From Rhizobium lentis (lineage in GTDB: Bacteria > Pseudomonadota > Alphaproteobacteria > Rhizobiales > Rhizobiaceae), in NCBI RefSeq assembly GCF_014200175.1, contig NZ_JACHBD010000008.1, positions 124,001 through 188,000 of the forward strand: a stretch of DNA of 64,000 bases, written 5' to 3'. The notes beneath the pieces are model-generated. The model was not told the DNA's origin. It searched no databases and was given only the letters and a program-made list of their open reading frames with translations. Shown piece by piece: positions 34,858-42,995 of the stretch; position 1 is the stretch's first letter, and each line of letters starts with the position of its first letter. The translations under genes were made by a program, and so were the position numbers.

Positions 34858-35139
34858 TCATTCCAGGATGGCTTCCTTGCGGGCAACATTGCCGCTCACA
34901 TCGATGTCACTGCCCAACATCGCGCTGCCGGTCAGATCGACACCGTAGTCCAGGAGGTTCTGACGCGTCAGGTGAAGCATGATACGGCCGGCCTGCTCGA
35001 CCGGCCTGCCGCGCATATGGGAGACGACGTACTCGGCAGTGACGGGGTAGCGTCCCTCAGGAAGGCTGACACCTTTTGCCAGGGAAATCTTGTCGTTGGA
35101 AACCACAAGAGTTTTGCGTCGTTTGATGACCTGGGCCAA
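34858..35139 (-). CDS. Small conserved hypothetical protein (93 aa)
   Basis: 93 residues, basic at the N-terminus (AQVIKRRKTLVVSND). The start is TTG, selected because AGGAG lies 8 bases upstream. The sequence looks globular and soluble; no domain was recognised. It lies alone between the porin region and the tRNA. Confidence 0.65.
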   Translation of the reverse strand: MAQVIKRRKTLVVSNDKISLAKGVSLPEGRYPVTAEYVVSHMRGRPVEQAGRIMLHLTRQNLLDYGVDLTGSAMLGSDIDVSGNVARKEAILE

Positions 35140-35189
35140 GTCTGAAACTCCTACTGGAGCAGGTGTATCACACCCGCAAGCCGCGATGT

Positions 35190-35220
35190 AAAAAGGCCTC
35201 TCGACTTCTCGAAAGGCCTT
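35190..35220 (-). terminator. Terminator of tRNA-Val
   Basis: On the minus strand AAGGCCTTTCGA and TCGAGAGGCCTT form a 12-bp stem with one mismatch, followed by TTTTT, 20 bases past the tRNA 3' end. Confidence 0.8.
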
Positions 35221-35239
35221 CTAGGTCAAGCAATCTGGA

Positions 35240-35314
<75 letters not shown>

Positions 35315-35398
35315 ATCCGATGGCGGCGCATAGATCACAAAACATTCGGAGCCGTCAATAGGCTTTTTTCAGTTTTGTGACGCGCCGCCCGGCAAGCC

Positions 35399-35761
35399 TT
35401 ATGCGGCAAGCATTTTGTTGACCTCGTCGACGAGGTCGCGCAGGTGGAAGGGCTTGGAAAGGACCTTGGCATCCTTCGGCGCCTTCGAATCAGGGTTCAG
35501 CGCCACGGCGGCAAAACCGGTGATGAACATAACCTTCAGGTCGGGATCGAGTTCGGTGGCGCGGCGCGCCAGTTCGATGCCGTCCATCTCGGGCATGACG
35601 ATATCGGTCAGCAACAGGGAAAACGGCTCCTCGCGCAGCCGGTCATAGGCGCTGGCGCCGTTATCATAAGAAAGGACCTTGTAACCGGCCTTTTCCAGCG
35701 CTTTCACCAAGAAGCGGCGCATGTCGTTGTCGTCTTCGGCGAGAAGTATCTTCTGAGTCAT
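35399..35761 (-). CDS. cpdR: Response regulator CpdR (single-domain receiver)
   Basis: 120 residues, only a receiver domain. Acidic residues Glu9/Asp10, phospho-acceptor Asp53 (LLLTDIVMPEMDG) and Lys in VLSKPFHL are present. The length and Asp53 match Sinorhizobium CpdR1, which when unphosphorylated directs ClpXP to the cell pole to degrade cell-cycle regulators such as CtrA. The frame reaches a TTG one codon upstream, but ATG at 35761 is chosen. In rhizobia cpdR lies beside the same amidohydrolase and hisN genes seen here. Confidence 0.92.
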   Translation of the reverse strand: MTQKILLAEDDNDMRRFLVKALEKAGYKVLSYDNGASAYDRLREEPFSLLLTDIVMPEMDGIELARRATELDPDLKVMFITGFAAVALNPDSKAPKDAKVLSKPFHLRDLVDEVNKMLAA

Positions 35762-35948
35762 CAATCCAGACCGCTGATCAATAGGTTTTGGGTGGGTGCC
35801 AGCCGTTTACACTAGTCTTTGCCCGGTAAACAACCGGTGAATTGCCTGTGCGTGATTGCCATCCCTTCTACATAGTATGGACTTGGGGCCGGGCAACTGG
35901 CAACATGGCCGAAGCAGTCAGTTCATGACATGGTAAAGAGGGCAGAAA

Positions 35949-36830
35949 GTGCCGGAAATCCGCGAATACGAGCTTTTTGAAGTCCATGAGCCCGTGTCGC
36001 AGACCATTCCCTTCGTCTACAACTCCCCCCATAGCGGCCGCATTTATCCACCGGAATTCATCGCCCAGTCGAGGCTCGAAGGCATCGCCATCCGCCGTTC
36101 CGAGGATCACTATGTCGATGAGCTCTTCGGTTCGGCCGTCACCCTCGGCGCACCGCTTCTCGCCGCCAACTTTCCGCGCGCCTATCTCGACGTCAACCGC
36201 GAGCCCTACGAGCTCGATCCCAGGATGTTCGACGGGCTGCTGCCGCCCTATGCCAATGTCAACTCGCTGAGGGTCGCCGGCGGGCTCGGCACCATTCCGC
36301 GCATCGTCGCCGAGAACATGGAGATCTATGCGCGGCGCTTGCCGGTGCAGGAGGGGCTGGATCGGGTCGAAGCGGTCTATAAGCCTTACCATGCGGCGCT
36401 GCGCCGGCTGATCGCCCGTACCCATGTGCAGTTCGGCTTCGGCGTGCTGATCGATTGCCACTCGATGCCCGGGAATGTGCGCGTCGCCGGCTGCACCGGA
36501 CGGCCCGATTTTATCATCGGCGATCGCTACGGCACCAGCGCTTCGGCCGAACTTTCGCGCGCCGCCATCGCCATCCTCGAGGAAATGGGGTTCGCGGCGA
36601 TCCGCAACAAGCCCTATGCCGGCGGGTTCATCACCGAACATTACGGCCGCCCCTCGCGCGGCCTGCATGCATTGCAGATCGAGGTGAACCGGGCGATCTA
36701 TGTCGACGAAGTGACGCTAGAGAAGCGCGAGGATTTTGCCGCGGTGGCCGAGGCTGTGACGGCCTTCATGCAGCAGATGGCGGATTACGTCGATAAGTTC
36801 GCCGGCGACCGGGCGCTAGCCGCCGAATAG
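35949..36830 (+). CDS. N-formylglutamate amidohydrolase family protein
   Basis: 293 residues. The family motifs are clear: PFVYNSPHSGRIYP near residue 21, RRSEDHYVDELF near 48 and VLIDCHSMPG near 174, whose His and Asp/Glu residues bind the catalytic zinc. The enzyme hydrolyses N-formylglutamate to glutamate and formate, the last step of one histidine-degradation route, but no hut genes are near, so another N-acyl substrate is possible. The start is GTG with GAGGG upstream. Divergent from cpdR. Confidence 0.88.
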   Translation: MPEIREYELFEVHEPVSQTIPFVYNSPHSGRIYPPEFIAQSRLEGIAIRRSEDHYVDELFGSAVTLGAPLLAANFPRAYLDVNREPYELDPRMFDGLLPPYANVNSLRVAGGLGTIPRIVAENMEIYARRLPVQEGLDRVEAVYKPYHAALRRLIARTHVQFGFGVLIDCHSMPGNVRVAGCTGRPDFIIGDRYGTSASAELSRAAIAILEEMGFAAIRNKPYAGGFITEHYGRPSRGLHALQIEVNRAIYVDEVTLEKREDFAAVAEAVTAFMQQMADYVDKFAGDRALAAE

Positions 36831-36883
36831 GCTTCTTTATCAGTTTGGCGATCTTCGTGTGGCCGTCGTCTTTCGCAAGGCCA

Positions 36884-36963
36884 AAAAAGAACCGCGCTTG
36901 TCAGCGCGGCTAAGTCTAGGGAGGAAACACCCAAGGAGGGTATTTACAGTCAGAAGACTGTAC
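36884..36963 (-). ncRNA. mmgR: MmgR (suhB-type) trans-acting small RNA
   Basis: On the minus strand a CTTGACA -35 element (TTGACA at 36997-36992) precedes an RNA that would start near 36963. It opens with a perfect hairpin ACAGTCTTCTGACTGT, then a CU-rich single-stranded centre (CCCTCCTTGGGTGTTTCCTCCC) that looks like a Shine-Dalgarno-binding region, and ends in terminator CCGCGC/GCGCGG followed by TTCTTTTTT. This is the layout of the alphaproteobacterial suhB/MmgR family, and the position beside the hisN/suhB-like gene is conserved. In Sinorhizobium MmgR limits polyhydroxybutyrate accumulation through phasin mRNAs. The exact 5' end is estimated. Confidence 0.85.
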
Positions 36964-37112
36964 CGACGACGCTACTATTGCATTGCACAAATGTCAAGCA
37001 ATATATTGCGCTGCGACATCTTTGGGCAGTTCGTCGGATATTGCCCGCGGCGTTTGCATTCCCGTCACGTTTCGCTATGAAACCCCGATCCCGCCAGCCA
37101 AATGGTGCCACC

Positions 37113-37886
37113 ATGCTTCCTGACCGTTCGTTCTTCAATCGTCTGGCGGAGGCCGCCCGCGCCGAGACGCTGCCGCGCTTCCGCTCCGGCCTCGATGTCG
37201 CCAACAAGCTTTCCTCGGGGTTCGATCCGGTGACGGAAGGCGACCGGGCTGCCGAGTTCGCCATCCGGGCGCTGATCGAGGAGAGTTTCCCCGATCACGG
37301 CATTCTCGGCGAAGAGCACGGCAATGTCGGGCTCGATCGTGACTATGTCTGGGTGATCGATCCGATCGACGGAACCCGCGCCTTCATAGCGGGCGTGCCG
37401 GTGTGGGGCACGCTGATCGGCCTGCAGAAAGAGGGTCGGGCGATCATGGGCATGATCGAACAACCCTTTACCGGCGAGCGTTATTTCGCCGACGAAAACG
37501 GTTCGATCTATACCGGGCCGGAGGGCGAGCGGCGGCTGGTGACGCGCCAGTGCGACCGGCTCTCGAACGCCATTCTGTTCACCACATCGCCGCACCTCTT
37601 CGGCGGCGAGGAGATGGAGAAATACCGGGAGATCGAGAGCCAGGTGCGGCTCTTCCGTTACGGCTGCGACTGCTATGCCTATGCGCTGCTGGCTGCCGGC
37701 CATATCGATCTCGTCATCGAGAACGGCCTGAAGCCGTATGATGTCGGCGGCATCATTCCCGTGATCGAGGGGGCGGGCGGGATCATCACCACCTGGGACG
37801 GCAGCCGGCCGGAAAATGGCGGCTCGATCATCGCCGCCGGCAGCCGGGCGGTCTACGAGCAGGCGATCGCCGTGCTGCAGCGCTGA
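37113..37886 (+). CDS. hisN: Inositol-monophosphatase family protein, probable histidinol-phosphatase
   Basis: 257 residues from the ATG at 37113; the frame is open 45 codons further up but that part overlaps the mmgR promoter and has no family features. Metal motifs are LGEEHG (Glu) near residue 66 and WVIDPIDGTRAF (Asp, Asp) near 83, with KPYDVGGIIPVIEGAGG near 210. The HisN branch of this family dephosphorylates histidinol-phosphate; general inositol phosphatase or 3',5'-bisphosphate nucleotidase activity cannot be excluded from sequence alone. Confidence 0.82.
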   Translation: MLPDRSFFNRLAEAARAETLPRFRSGLDVANKLSSGFDPVTEGDRAAEFAIRALIEESFPDHGILGEEHGNVGLDRDYVWVIDPIDGTRAFIAGVPVWGTLIGLQKEGRAIMGMIEQPFTGERYFADENGSIYTGPEGERRLVTRQCDRLSNAILFTTSPHLFGGEEMEKYREIESQVRLFRYGCDCYAYALLAAGHIDLVIENGLKPYDVGGIIPVIEGAGGIITTWDGSRPENGGSIIAAGSRAVYEQAIAVLQR

Positions 37887-37953
37887 TCCCCGTCAGCTCC
37901 CCTGATCCCCCGGTCAGCTCGGCTGATCCCGCGTTCAGCCTGCTGATCCGGGC

Positions 37954-38928
37954 TCACGTGCCGAGGGCTGCGACATTCTGGCTTTCCTCGGCATCGCTGC
38001 CAGGAATGAAGGCATGGAAGGCGGCGAGTGCGGCGGCGCGGTAGATATCCCGTTCCTGGAAGATTTCGTGGCGGGCGCCATTGATCGGCACCAGCTGACC
38101 GGCGCGGAAATAGCGCGAAAGCCGCTCCTGAGCCGTATAGGGCACGACGCCGTCACGCGTCGGGGCGATGACGATGGTCGGTATGGTGATCGAAAAAAGA
38201 TGGTTGGGTGAGGTGACCCGATCGATGGTCCTGAACGCCTCGGTGAGCCAACGGGCTGTCGGCGGACCGAGCGTCAGCTCCGGATGAGCCTTCATCATCG
38301 CGACATTGCGGTCGAAGCGCTGTTCGTCCGAGGTCAGCGGGTTGTGGCTGAAGTCCGGCTCCTTCAATTTCGAGGTCAACGGCAGGAAACCAAGGCCGAG
38401 AGCGGTCAGCGTGCCTGCAAGGGCACGGATGACGCGGGGTGAGGCCGTCTGGCCGGTCAGGCCGATGAAGGGAGCGGACAGCACCATGCGGTCGATGCGA
38501 GTGGTCAGATAAGGGGCGGCTGACAGCGCGATCAGCCCACCGGTGGAATGGGCGAGCAGGTAGAAAGGCAGGCGCGTGTCCGGCAGCACCACCTTTTCGA
38601 GGAAGGTGTCGAGATCGTGCTCATAATCGACAAAGCGGCGGATGTGACCGTGATTGCGGCGTTTCATCAGCCGCGGCGACCCGCCCTGGCCGCGCAGATC
38701 AAAGGTCGCGACCCAGAGGCCTTTCGCCGTGAGGTCGCGGATGGTCTCGAAGTACTTTTCGATATACTCGTTGCGGCCATGGAGAATGACCACCGTGCCC
38801 CTGGCGACCTGGGCGCCGGAGCGAAAGACGGCGTAACGCAGCCGGTGGCCGTCATGGGTTTCAAAATAACCTTCCGTGCGGTTTTCCGGGGCGGGATTGT
38901 CGGGCGTCGAATAGAGAACCTGATCCAT
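37954..38928 (-). CDS. Alpha/beta hydrolase, lysophospholipase-like
   Basis: 324 residues. Oxyanion region ILHGRNEYIEKYF near residue 50, nucleophile Ser in LAHSTGGLIAL (GxSxG-like: H-S-T-G-G) and catalytic His in INGARHEIFQERD near the C-terminus. It resembles monoacylglycerol lipase/lysophospholipase L2 (PldB) proteins. No signal peptide. Stands alone; hisN converges on it across a 67-base spacer made of short repeats. Confidence 0.85.
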   Translation of the reverse strand: MDQVLYSTPDNPAPENRTEGYFETHDGHRLRYAVFRSGAQVARGTVVILHGRNEYIEKYFETIRDLTAKGLWVATFDLRGQGGSPRLMKRRNHGHIRRFVDYEHDLDTFLEKVVLPDTRLPFYLLAHSTGGLIALSAAPYLTTRIDRMVLSAPFIGLTGQTASPRVIRALAGTLTALGLGFLPLTSKLKEPDFSHNPLTSDEQRFDRNVAMMKAHPELTLGPPTARWLTEAFRTIDRVTSPNHLFSITIPTIVIAPTRDGVVPYTAQERLSRYFRAGQLVPINGARHEIFQERDIYRAAALAAFHAFIPGSDAEESQNVAALGT

Positions 38929-39215
38929 GACTTTGCCAATGCGCCGCTGCTGCGTGCTTCGTTATCAGGGATAGCGCATGGCTCCCGGCTTGGAAAGCGG
39001 CGGCGCCGCAAAGCGGCGGGAGAAAAGGGCCGGCAGGAGCATGAGGGTGCCCGCAGCCGGCCTAGGTTGAGGCTGAAGAAGAAGGGACGATGCACTTCAG
39101 CCGCCGGGACCAGATTTACCCGACGCTGCTATCTCTAGGCGCTTGCGTCTGAATGCGTTCCGAACCGGCCGTTCATGCGGGGTTCACGGGCCGTTCAAGG
39201 CGATTCCGAAAAGGT
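38929..39215. other. Intergenic stretch upstream of the heat-shock promoter
   Basis: No gene seen. Together with the promoter and RNA leader that follow, it separates the divergent hydrolase and hsp20 genes by 422 bases. Only short repeats such as GCGGCGGCGCCGC are visible. Confidence 0.4.
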
Positions 39216-39244
39216 CTTGAACTCCGCAAATCCCATCACCATCT
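39216..39244 (+). promoter_or_regulatory. RpoH-type heat-shock promoter of hsp20
   Basis: CTTGAA (39216-39221), a 17-base spacer and CCATCT (39239-39244) match the alphaproteobacterial RpoH consensus (CTTGAA...CCATnT). Transcription would start near 39252, leaving a leader of about 100 bases, the right length for a ROSE thermometer. Confidence 0.6.
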
Positions 39245-39252
39245 CCTTGCTG

Positions 39253-39356
39253 CGGGTGCCAAGAAGGGCCCGCGCAACCGTCCCGGGGCCGCCAAACATG
39301 GGGTTTCAGGGACATTTTATCGCAACACGTCGCTTCCACAGGAGGACATCATGCGT
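39253..39356 (+). promoter_or_regulatory. ROSE-type RNA thermometer in the hsp20 leader
   Basis: The 3' part GTCGCTTCC-ACA-GGAGGAC folds so that the Shine-Dalgarno GGAGG is paired with CTTC, with a bulged G in UCGCU, the defining U(U/C)GCU signature of ROSE elements. Two further hairpins lie upstream (GGCCC/GGGCC near 39269-39292 and AAAC/GTTT near 39293-39306). At high temperature the last hairpin would melt and expose the ribosome site. Seen by hand folding only. Confidence 0.75.
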
Positions 39357-39821
39357 CACGTAGACTTCTCTCCCCTTTATCGTTCGACGGTCGGTTTCGA
39401 CCGCCTGTTTACCATGCTCGACAGCCTTGCTCAGCCGGAGCAGGCGCAGACCTATCCACCCTATAATATCGAGCGCACCGGTGAAAACACCTATCGCATC
39501 ACCATGGCGGTCGCCGGTTTCGACGAGACCGAACTTTCGATCGAGGCCCATGCCCATGTGCTGTCCGTGAAGGGTGAAAAGAACGAGGAAACCGCCGAAG
39601 GCGGTGAATTCCTCTATCGCGGCATTGCCAAGCGCGCCTTCGAGCGCCGCTTCCAGCTCGCCGACCATGTCGAGGTGACCGCCGCTTCGCTGAAGAACGG
39701 CCTGCTGCACATCGACCTTCTGCGCAATATTCCTGAGGCCATGAAGCCCCGCAAGATCGCGATTGCCGCAGAGCCGGTCGAGGCTCCGAAGGCCATCGAG
39801 GCGCAGGTCGTCAACGGCTGA
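39351..39821 (+). CDS. Small heat shock protein, Hsp20/IbpA family
   Basis: 156 residues from the ATG at 39351 behind AGGAGGACATC. Alpha-crystallin domain from about residue 35 (YNIERTGENTYRITMAVAGF) to 125 (LLHIDLLRNIPE), with the A-x-x-x-n-G-v-L-type end. It holds unfolding proteins in a refoldable state. The rhizobial class A Hsp20s are typically under ROSE and RpoH control, as here. Confidence 0.95.
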   Translation: MRHVDFSPLYRSTVGFDRLFTMLDSLAQPEQAQTYPPYNIERTGENTYRITMAVAGFDETELSIEAHAHVLSVKGEKNEETAEGGEFLYRGIAKRAFERRFQLADHVEVTAASLKNGLLHIDLLRNIPEAMKPRKIAIAAEPVEAPKAIEAQVVNG

Positions 39822-39845
39822 TCATTATCCCGTGCGGATAAATGG

Positions 39846-39875
39846 ACGGCGCTCCGCTTGGGGCGCCGTTTTTTA
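39846..39875 (+). terminator. Terminator of hsp20
   Basis: ACGGCGC/GCGCCGT stem followed by TTTTTTA, 25 bases after the stop. Confidence 0.85.
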
Positions 39876-39896
39876 TTGCGCTCGCTCTACTGCTGT

Positions 39897-40901
39897 TCAG
39901 GCGGGGCTGGCGGCATCCTTGATCTGCTGTTCGGTTGCGCGGCGGGCCGCGGCGGCGGCGTATTTCTGGGCGATGACGGAGCAGACCATCAGCTGGATCT
40001 GGTGGAAGAGCATCAGCGGAAGCACGATCGCGCCGATCGACTGGCCGGCAAAAATGACGTTTGCCATCGGCACGCCGCTTGCGAGACTTTTCTTGGAACC
40101 GCAGAAGGTGATGGTGATCTCGTCGGCCTTGCCGAAGCCGAGCCGGCGGCTGCCGAACATCGTCAGCAACAGCACTATCCCCAGAAGGAAGGTGTCGGCG
40201 ACGATGACGACGCCGATATCGGCGATCGAGAAGGTATGCCAGAGTCCTTCGACGACTGCCGTCGAGAAGGCGAGATAGACGACCATCAGGATCGAGCCGC
40301 GGTCAACGGGCATCAGAATCTGCCTCCTGGCGCGAATCCAGTCGCCGATCCAGGGCTGCAGGATCTGGCCGGCGATGAAGGGGGCAAGCAGTTGCAGCAG
40401 GATCTGCTGAAGCGCGTCGAGGGAGAAGCCGCCATGGCCGCCGACGGAAAAGAGCAGGCCAACGAGCAGCGGCGTCAGAAACATGCCGAAAATATTCGAG
40501 GCGGAGGCCGAGCAGATGGCGGCAGGCACGTTGCCACCGGCCATCGAGGTGAAGGCGATGGATGACTGCACCGTCGACGGCAGCACGCAGAGGAAGAGGA
40601 TGCCGAGATAGAGCGGCTGCGGCAGGATCGCGTCCGGTATGAAGCCGAGCGCCAGGCCAAGCAGCGGGAAGATGCCGAAGGTCGTCAGCAGGATGACGAG
40701 ATGCAGGCGCCAATGCAGGAGGCCCGCGATGACGACATCGCGCGAGAGGCGGGCGCCGTGCAGGAAGAACAGGGCGGCGATGGCGAGATCGGTGGCGATG
40801 CCGAAATAATCCGCGAAGGTGCCGCTTGCCGGAAACAGCGAGGCAAGGATGACGGCGCAGACAAGCAGGCTGGTGAAGTTATCGGGCAGAAAGCGGCGCA
40901 T
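39897..40901 (-). CDS. SBF-like (bile acid:sodium symporter superfamily) membrane carrier
   Basis: 334 residues with about ten membrane helices. Signatures include ALFFLHGARLS near residue 42, LCVLPSTVQSSIAFTSMAGGN near 103 and FCGSKKSLASGVPMAN near 265, matching YfeH-type proteins of the SBF-like branch. The substrate is unknown. It is divergent from a LysR regulator with 92 bases between, a layout that usually means the regulator controls it. Confidence 0.85.
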   Translation of the reverse strand: MRRFLPDNFTSLLVCAVILASLFPASGTFADYFGIATDLAIAALFFLHGARLSRDVVIAGLLHWRLHLVILLTTFGIFPLLGLALGFIPDAILPQPLYLGILFLCVLPSTVQSSIAFTSMAGGNVPAAICSASASNIFGMFLTPLLVGLLFSVGGHGGFSLDALQQILLQLLAPFIAGQILQPWIGDWIRARRQILMPVDRGSILMVVYLAFSTAVVEGLWHTFSIADIGVVIVADTFLLGIVLLLTMFGSRRLGFGKADEITITFCGSKKSLASGVPMANVIFAGQSIGAIVLPLMLFHQIQLMVCSVIAQKYAAAAARRATEQQIKDAASPA

Positions 40902-40993
40902 GGCGGTCTCGCGGCAAACAAGATTGGTTATTGTTCTGTCCTCGATTATGATCCAGGATGCAAGAAATAACAGTTATCAAGAAACTGGATGTC

Positions 40994-41848
40994 ATGCTGG
41001 ACCTTTCGCAATTGCGCAGTTTCGTCGCTGTCGAACAGATGGGCAGTTTCACGCTCGCCGCAGAAAGGCTGGGTCTCGGGCAATCGACGGTCAGTCAGCA
41101 TATTAAGCGGCTGGAGGCGACGCTCGGTCGCAAGCTTCTGGCGCGCGACACGCACAAGGTCATGCTGACCGGCGATGGCGAAGCGCTGCTGACGCATGCG
41201 CGCGCCATGCTTTCGATCGAGGGGCAGGTGCAGTCGCTGTTTAAGAGCAACAGCCTGCGCGGCAGCCTGCGTCTCGGCGTCTCGGAGGATTTCGTCACCA
41301 GCCAGTTGCCGGCGGCGCTGGAAGATTTCGTTCGGTCGCACCCGTCCGTCGACCTTGAACTGACCGTGGCGCTCTCCGGCGTCCTCTACGAGATGCAGGA
41401 CAATGGCGACATCGATCTGGTGCTTGCCAAGCGCCGGCTCGGTGACGCACGCGGGAAGCTCGTCTATCGCGAGCCGCTCGTCTGGCTGGCGCGCGATCCT
41501 GAGCGGCTGCTGGCAGCCGGGCCACTGCCGCTGATTGCTTTCCCGCCACCGAGCGTGACACGGGCGATCGCCCTGGAAGCGCTCGGGCGCAATGGCGTGC
41601 CGTGGCGGATCGTCTGCACTTGCGGCAGTCTCAGCGGGCTGACGGCGGCTGCGCGGGCCGGGATGGGCGTGCTGGTGCAGCCGCGCAGCATGGCGCCGTC
41701 GGGGCTGAGAGAGATCGCTGCTGGAGGACTGCCGGCGCTGGAGGACGTGGAATTCGTGCTCGTGCCGCGCAAGGGCGCCGATCAGACGCTGGTCGCCGCA
41801 CTTTCGGACGATATTCTGCAAAAGGTGAGAGGGCTGAGGTCGGCGTGA
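40994..41848 (+). CDS. LysR-family transcriptional regulator
   Basis: 284 residues from ATG 40994, the start that puts the winged helix at the usual place (LDLSQLRSFVAVEQMGSFT, then LGLGQSTVSQHIKRLE); the frame extends 12 codons further upstream without family features. A periplasmic-binding-like effector domain follows (about 90-284). Relatives are generally self-regulated from the shared divergent promoter. The likely target is the SBF-like carrier. Confidence 0.88.
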   Translation: MLDLSQLRSFVAVEQMGSFTLAAERLGLGQSTVSQHIKRLEATLGRKLLARDTHKVMLTGDGEALLTHARAMLSIEGQVQSLFKSNSLRGSLRLGVSEDFVTSQLPAALEDFVRSHPSVDLELTVALSGVLYEMQDNGDIDLVLAKRRLGDARGKLVYREPLVWLARDPERLLAAGPLPLIAFPPPSVTRAIALEALGRNGVPWRIVCTCGSLSGLTAAARAGMGVLVQPRSMAPSGLREIAAGGLPALEDVEFVLVPRKGADQTLVAALSDDILQKVRGLRSA

Positions 41849-41894
41849 GCCATCGTCGGTACCGGGAGCCTGCCCGGCAGGCGGGCTCGGCCGA

Positions 41895-42995
41895 TCAGGC
41901 GGCCAGGCACTTCAGGAAACCATCCACATCGGCTTGCGTGGTCGCAAAGCTGGTGACGAGGCGGATCAGGGTTTCGCCTTCGGAGACCAGTTCAGGCGTT
42001 GCCGCGGGCACCGGCCAGGCGTAAAATTTGGCGCCCTTTTCCTCGGCGGTTTTTGCCGCGCGCTTGCTGATGACGGCAAAGACTTCGTTTGACGCGGTCG
42101 GCCAGGCGAGCCGCGCGGCATTGCTGGCGCCGATGCCGGCGCGCAAGCGATCGGCCATGCCGTTGGAATGGCGGGCGAGATCGAGCCAGAGCCCGTTTTC
42201 GAAATAGGCATCGAACTGGGCGGCGATGAAACGCGATTTGGAAAAGAGCTGGGCGGCGCGCTTGCGGATAAAGGGCATTTCGCGCGCCCGCTCCGGATCG
42301 AAGAAGACGATCGCCTCGGCGCACCAGCAGCCGTTCTTGGTGCCGCCGAAAGAGAGCATGTCGACGCCGCGCTTCCAGGTCATGTCGGCCGGAGTGGCGC
42401 CGAGCGCAATCAACGCATTGGCGAAGCGGGCGCCGTCCATGTGGAGCGGCAGGTTGCGCTTTCGTGATATGGCGGCGATCTCGCCGATCTCCGGCAGGGA
42501 ATAGACGGTGCCGATCTCGGTTGCTTGGGTGATGGTGACGGCGCTGGCACGGCCGTGACGGAGGGCGTCCTCGGGAAAGTTGGCGATTTTTGCGGAGAGT
42601 TTCGCCGGATCGATCTTGCCGGCTTCGCCGTCGACGGCAACGAGGCGGGCGGAGCCGGAGAAGAATTCCGGCGCGCCGCATTCATCCTCGATCACATGGG
42701 CCTCGGAATGGCAGAAAGTGATGCCGCCGGGGCGTTGGACGCTTGCCAGCGACAGGGAATTGGCGGCCGTGCCGGTGGCGACGAAGAAGACGGAAACCTC
42801 ACGTTCGAAGATCTCGCAGAAGCGGGCCTCGACTTGTTTGTCGAGCTCGCCGGCGCCATAGGCAGGGGCAAAACCAGCCGATTCCGCCAGCAGGCGTTCG
42901 GCAATGGATCTGTGGGCGCCGGCCCAATTGTCGGATGCAAAGAACATAGCGGAGACCGTGGGAGTGAAACAGGTTCGGAGGGTCGCAGCGGACAT
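41895..42995 (-). CDS. Low-specificity L-threonine aldolase
   Basis: 366 residues of the fold-type I pyridoxal-phosphate family. The PLP Lys is in SFGGTKNG (around residue 217), with HMDGARFANAL near 183 contributing the cofactor Asp. It cleaves threonine/allo-threonine to glycine and acetaldehyde. The first ATG has AAGGA 8-9 bases upstream and is kept; a second Met at residue 17 is an alternative. An archetypal beta-eliminating lyase relative cannot be entirely excluded. Confidence 0.87.
   Translation of the reverse strand: MSAATLRTCFTPTVSAMFFASDNWAGAHRSIAERLLAESAGFAPAYGAGELDKQVEARFCEIFEREVSVFFVATGTAANSLSLASVQRPGGITFCHSEAHVIEDECGAPEFFSGSARLVAVDGEAGKIDPAKLSAKIANFPEDALRHGRASAVTITQATEIGTVYSLPEIGEIAAISRKRNLPLHMDGARFANALIALGATPADMTWKRGVDMLSFGGTKNGCWCAEAIVFFDPERAREMPFIRKRAAQLFSKSRFIAAQFDAYFENGLWLDLARHSNGMADRLRAGIGASNAARLAWPTASNEVFAVISKRAAKTAEEKGAKFYAWPVPAATPELVSEGETLIRLVTSFATTQADVDGFLKCLAA

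Noticed and set aside
35399..35761. CpdR as a truncated or degraded response regulator
   Set aside because: Single-domain length is normal for CpdR and the key residues are intact.
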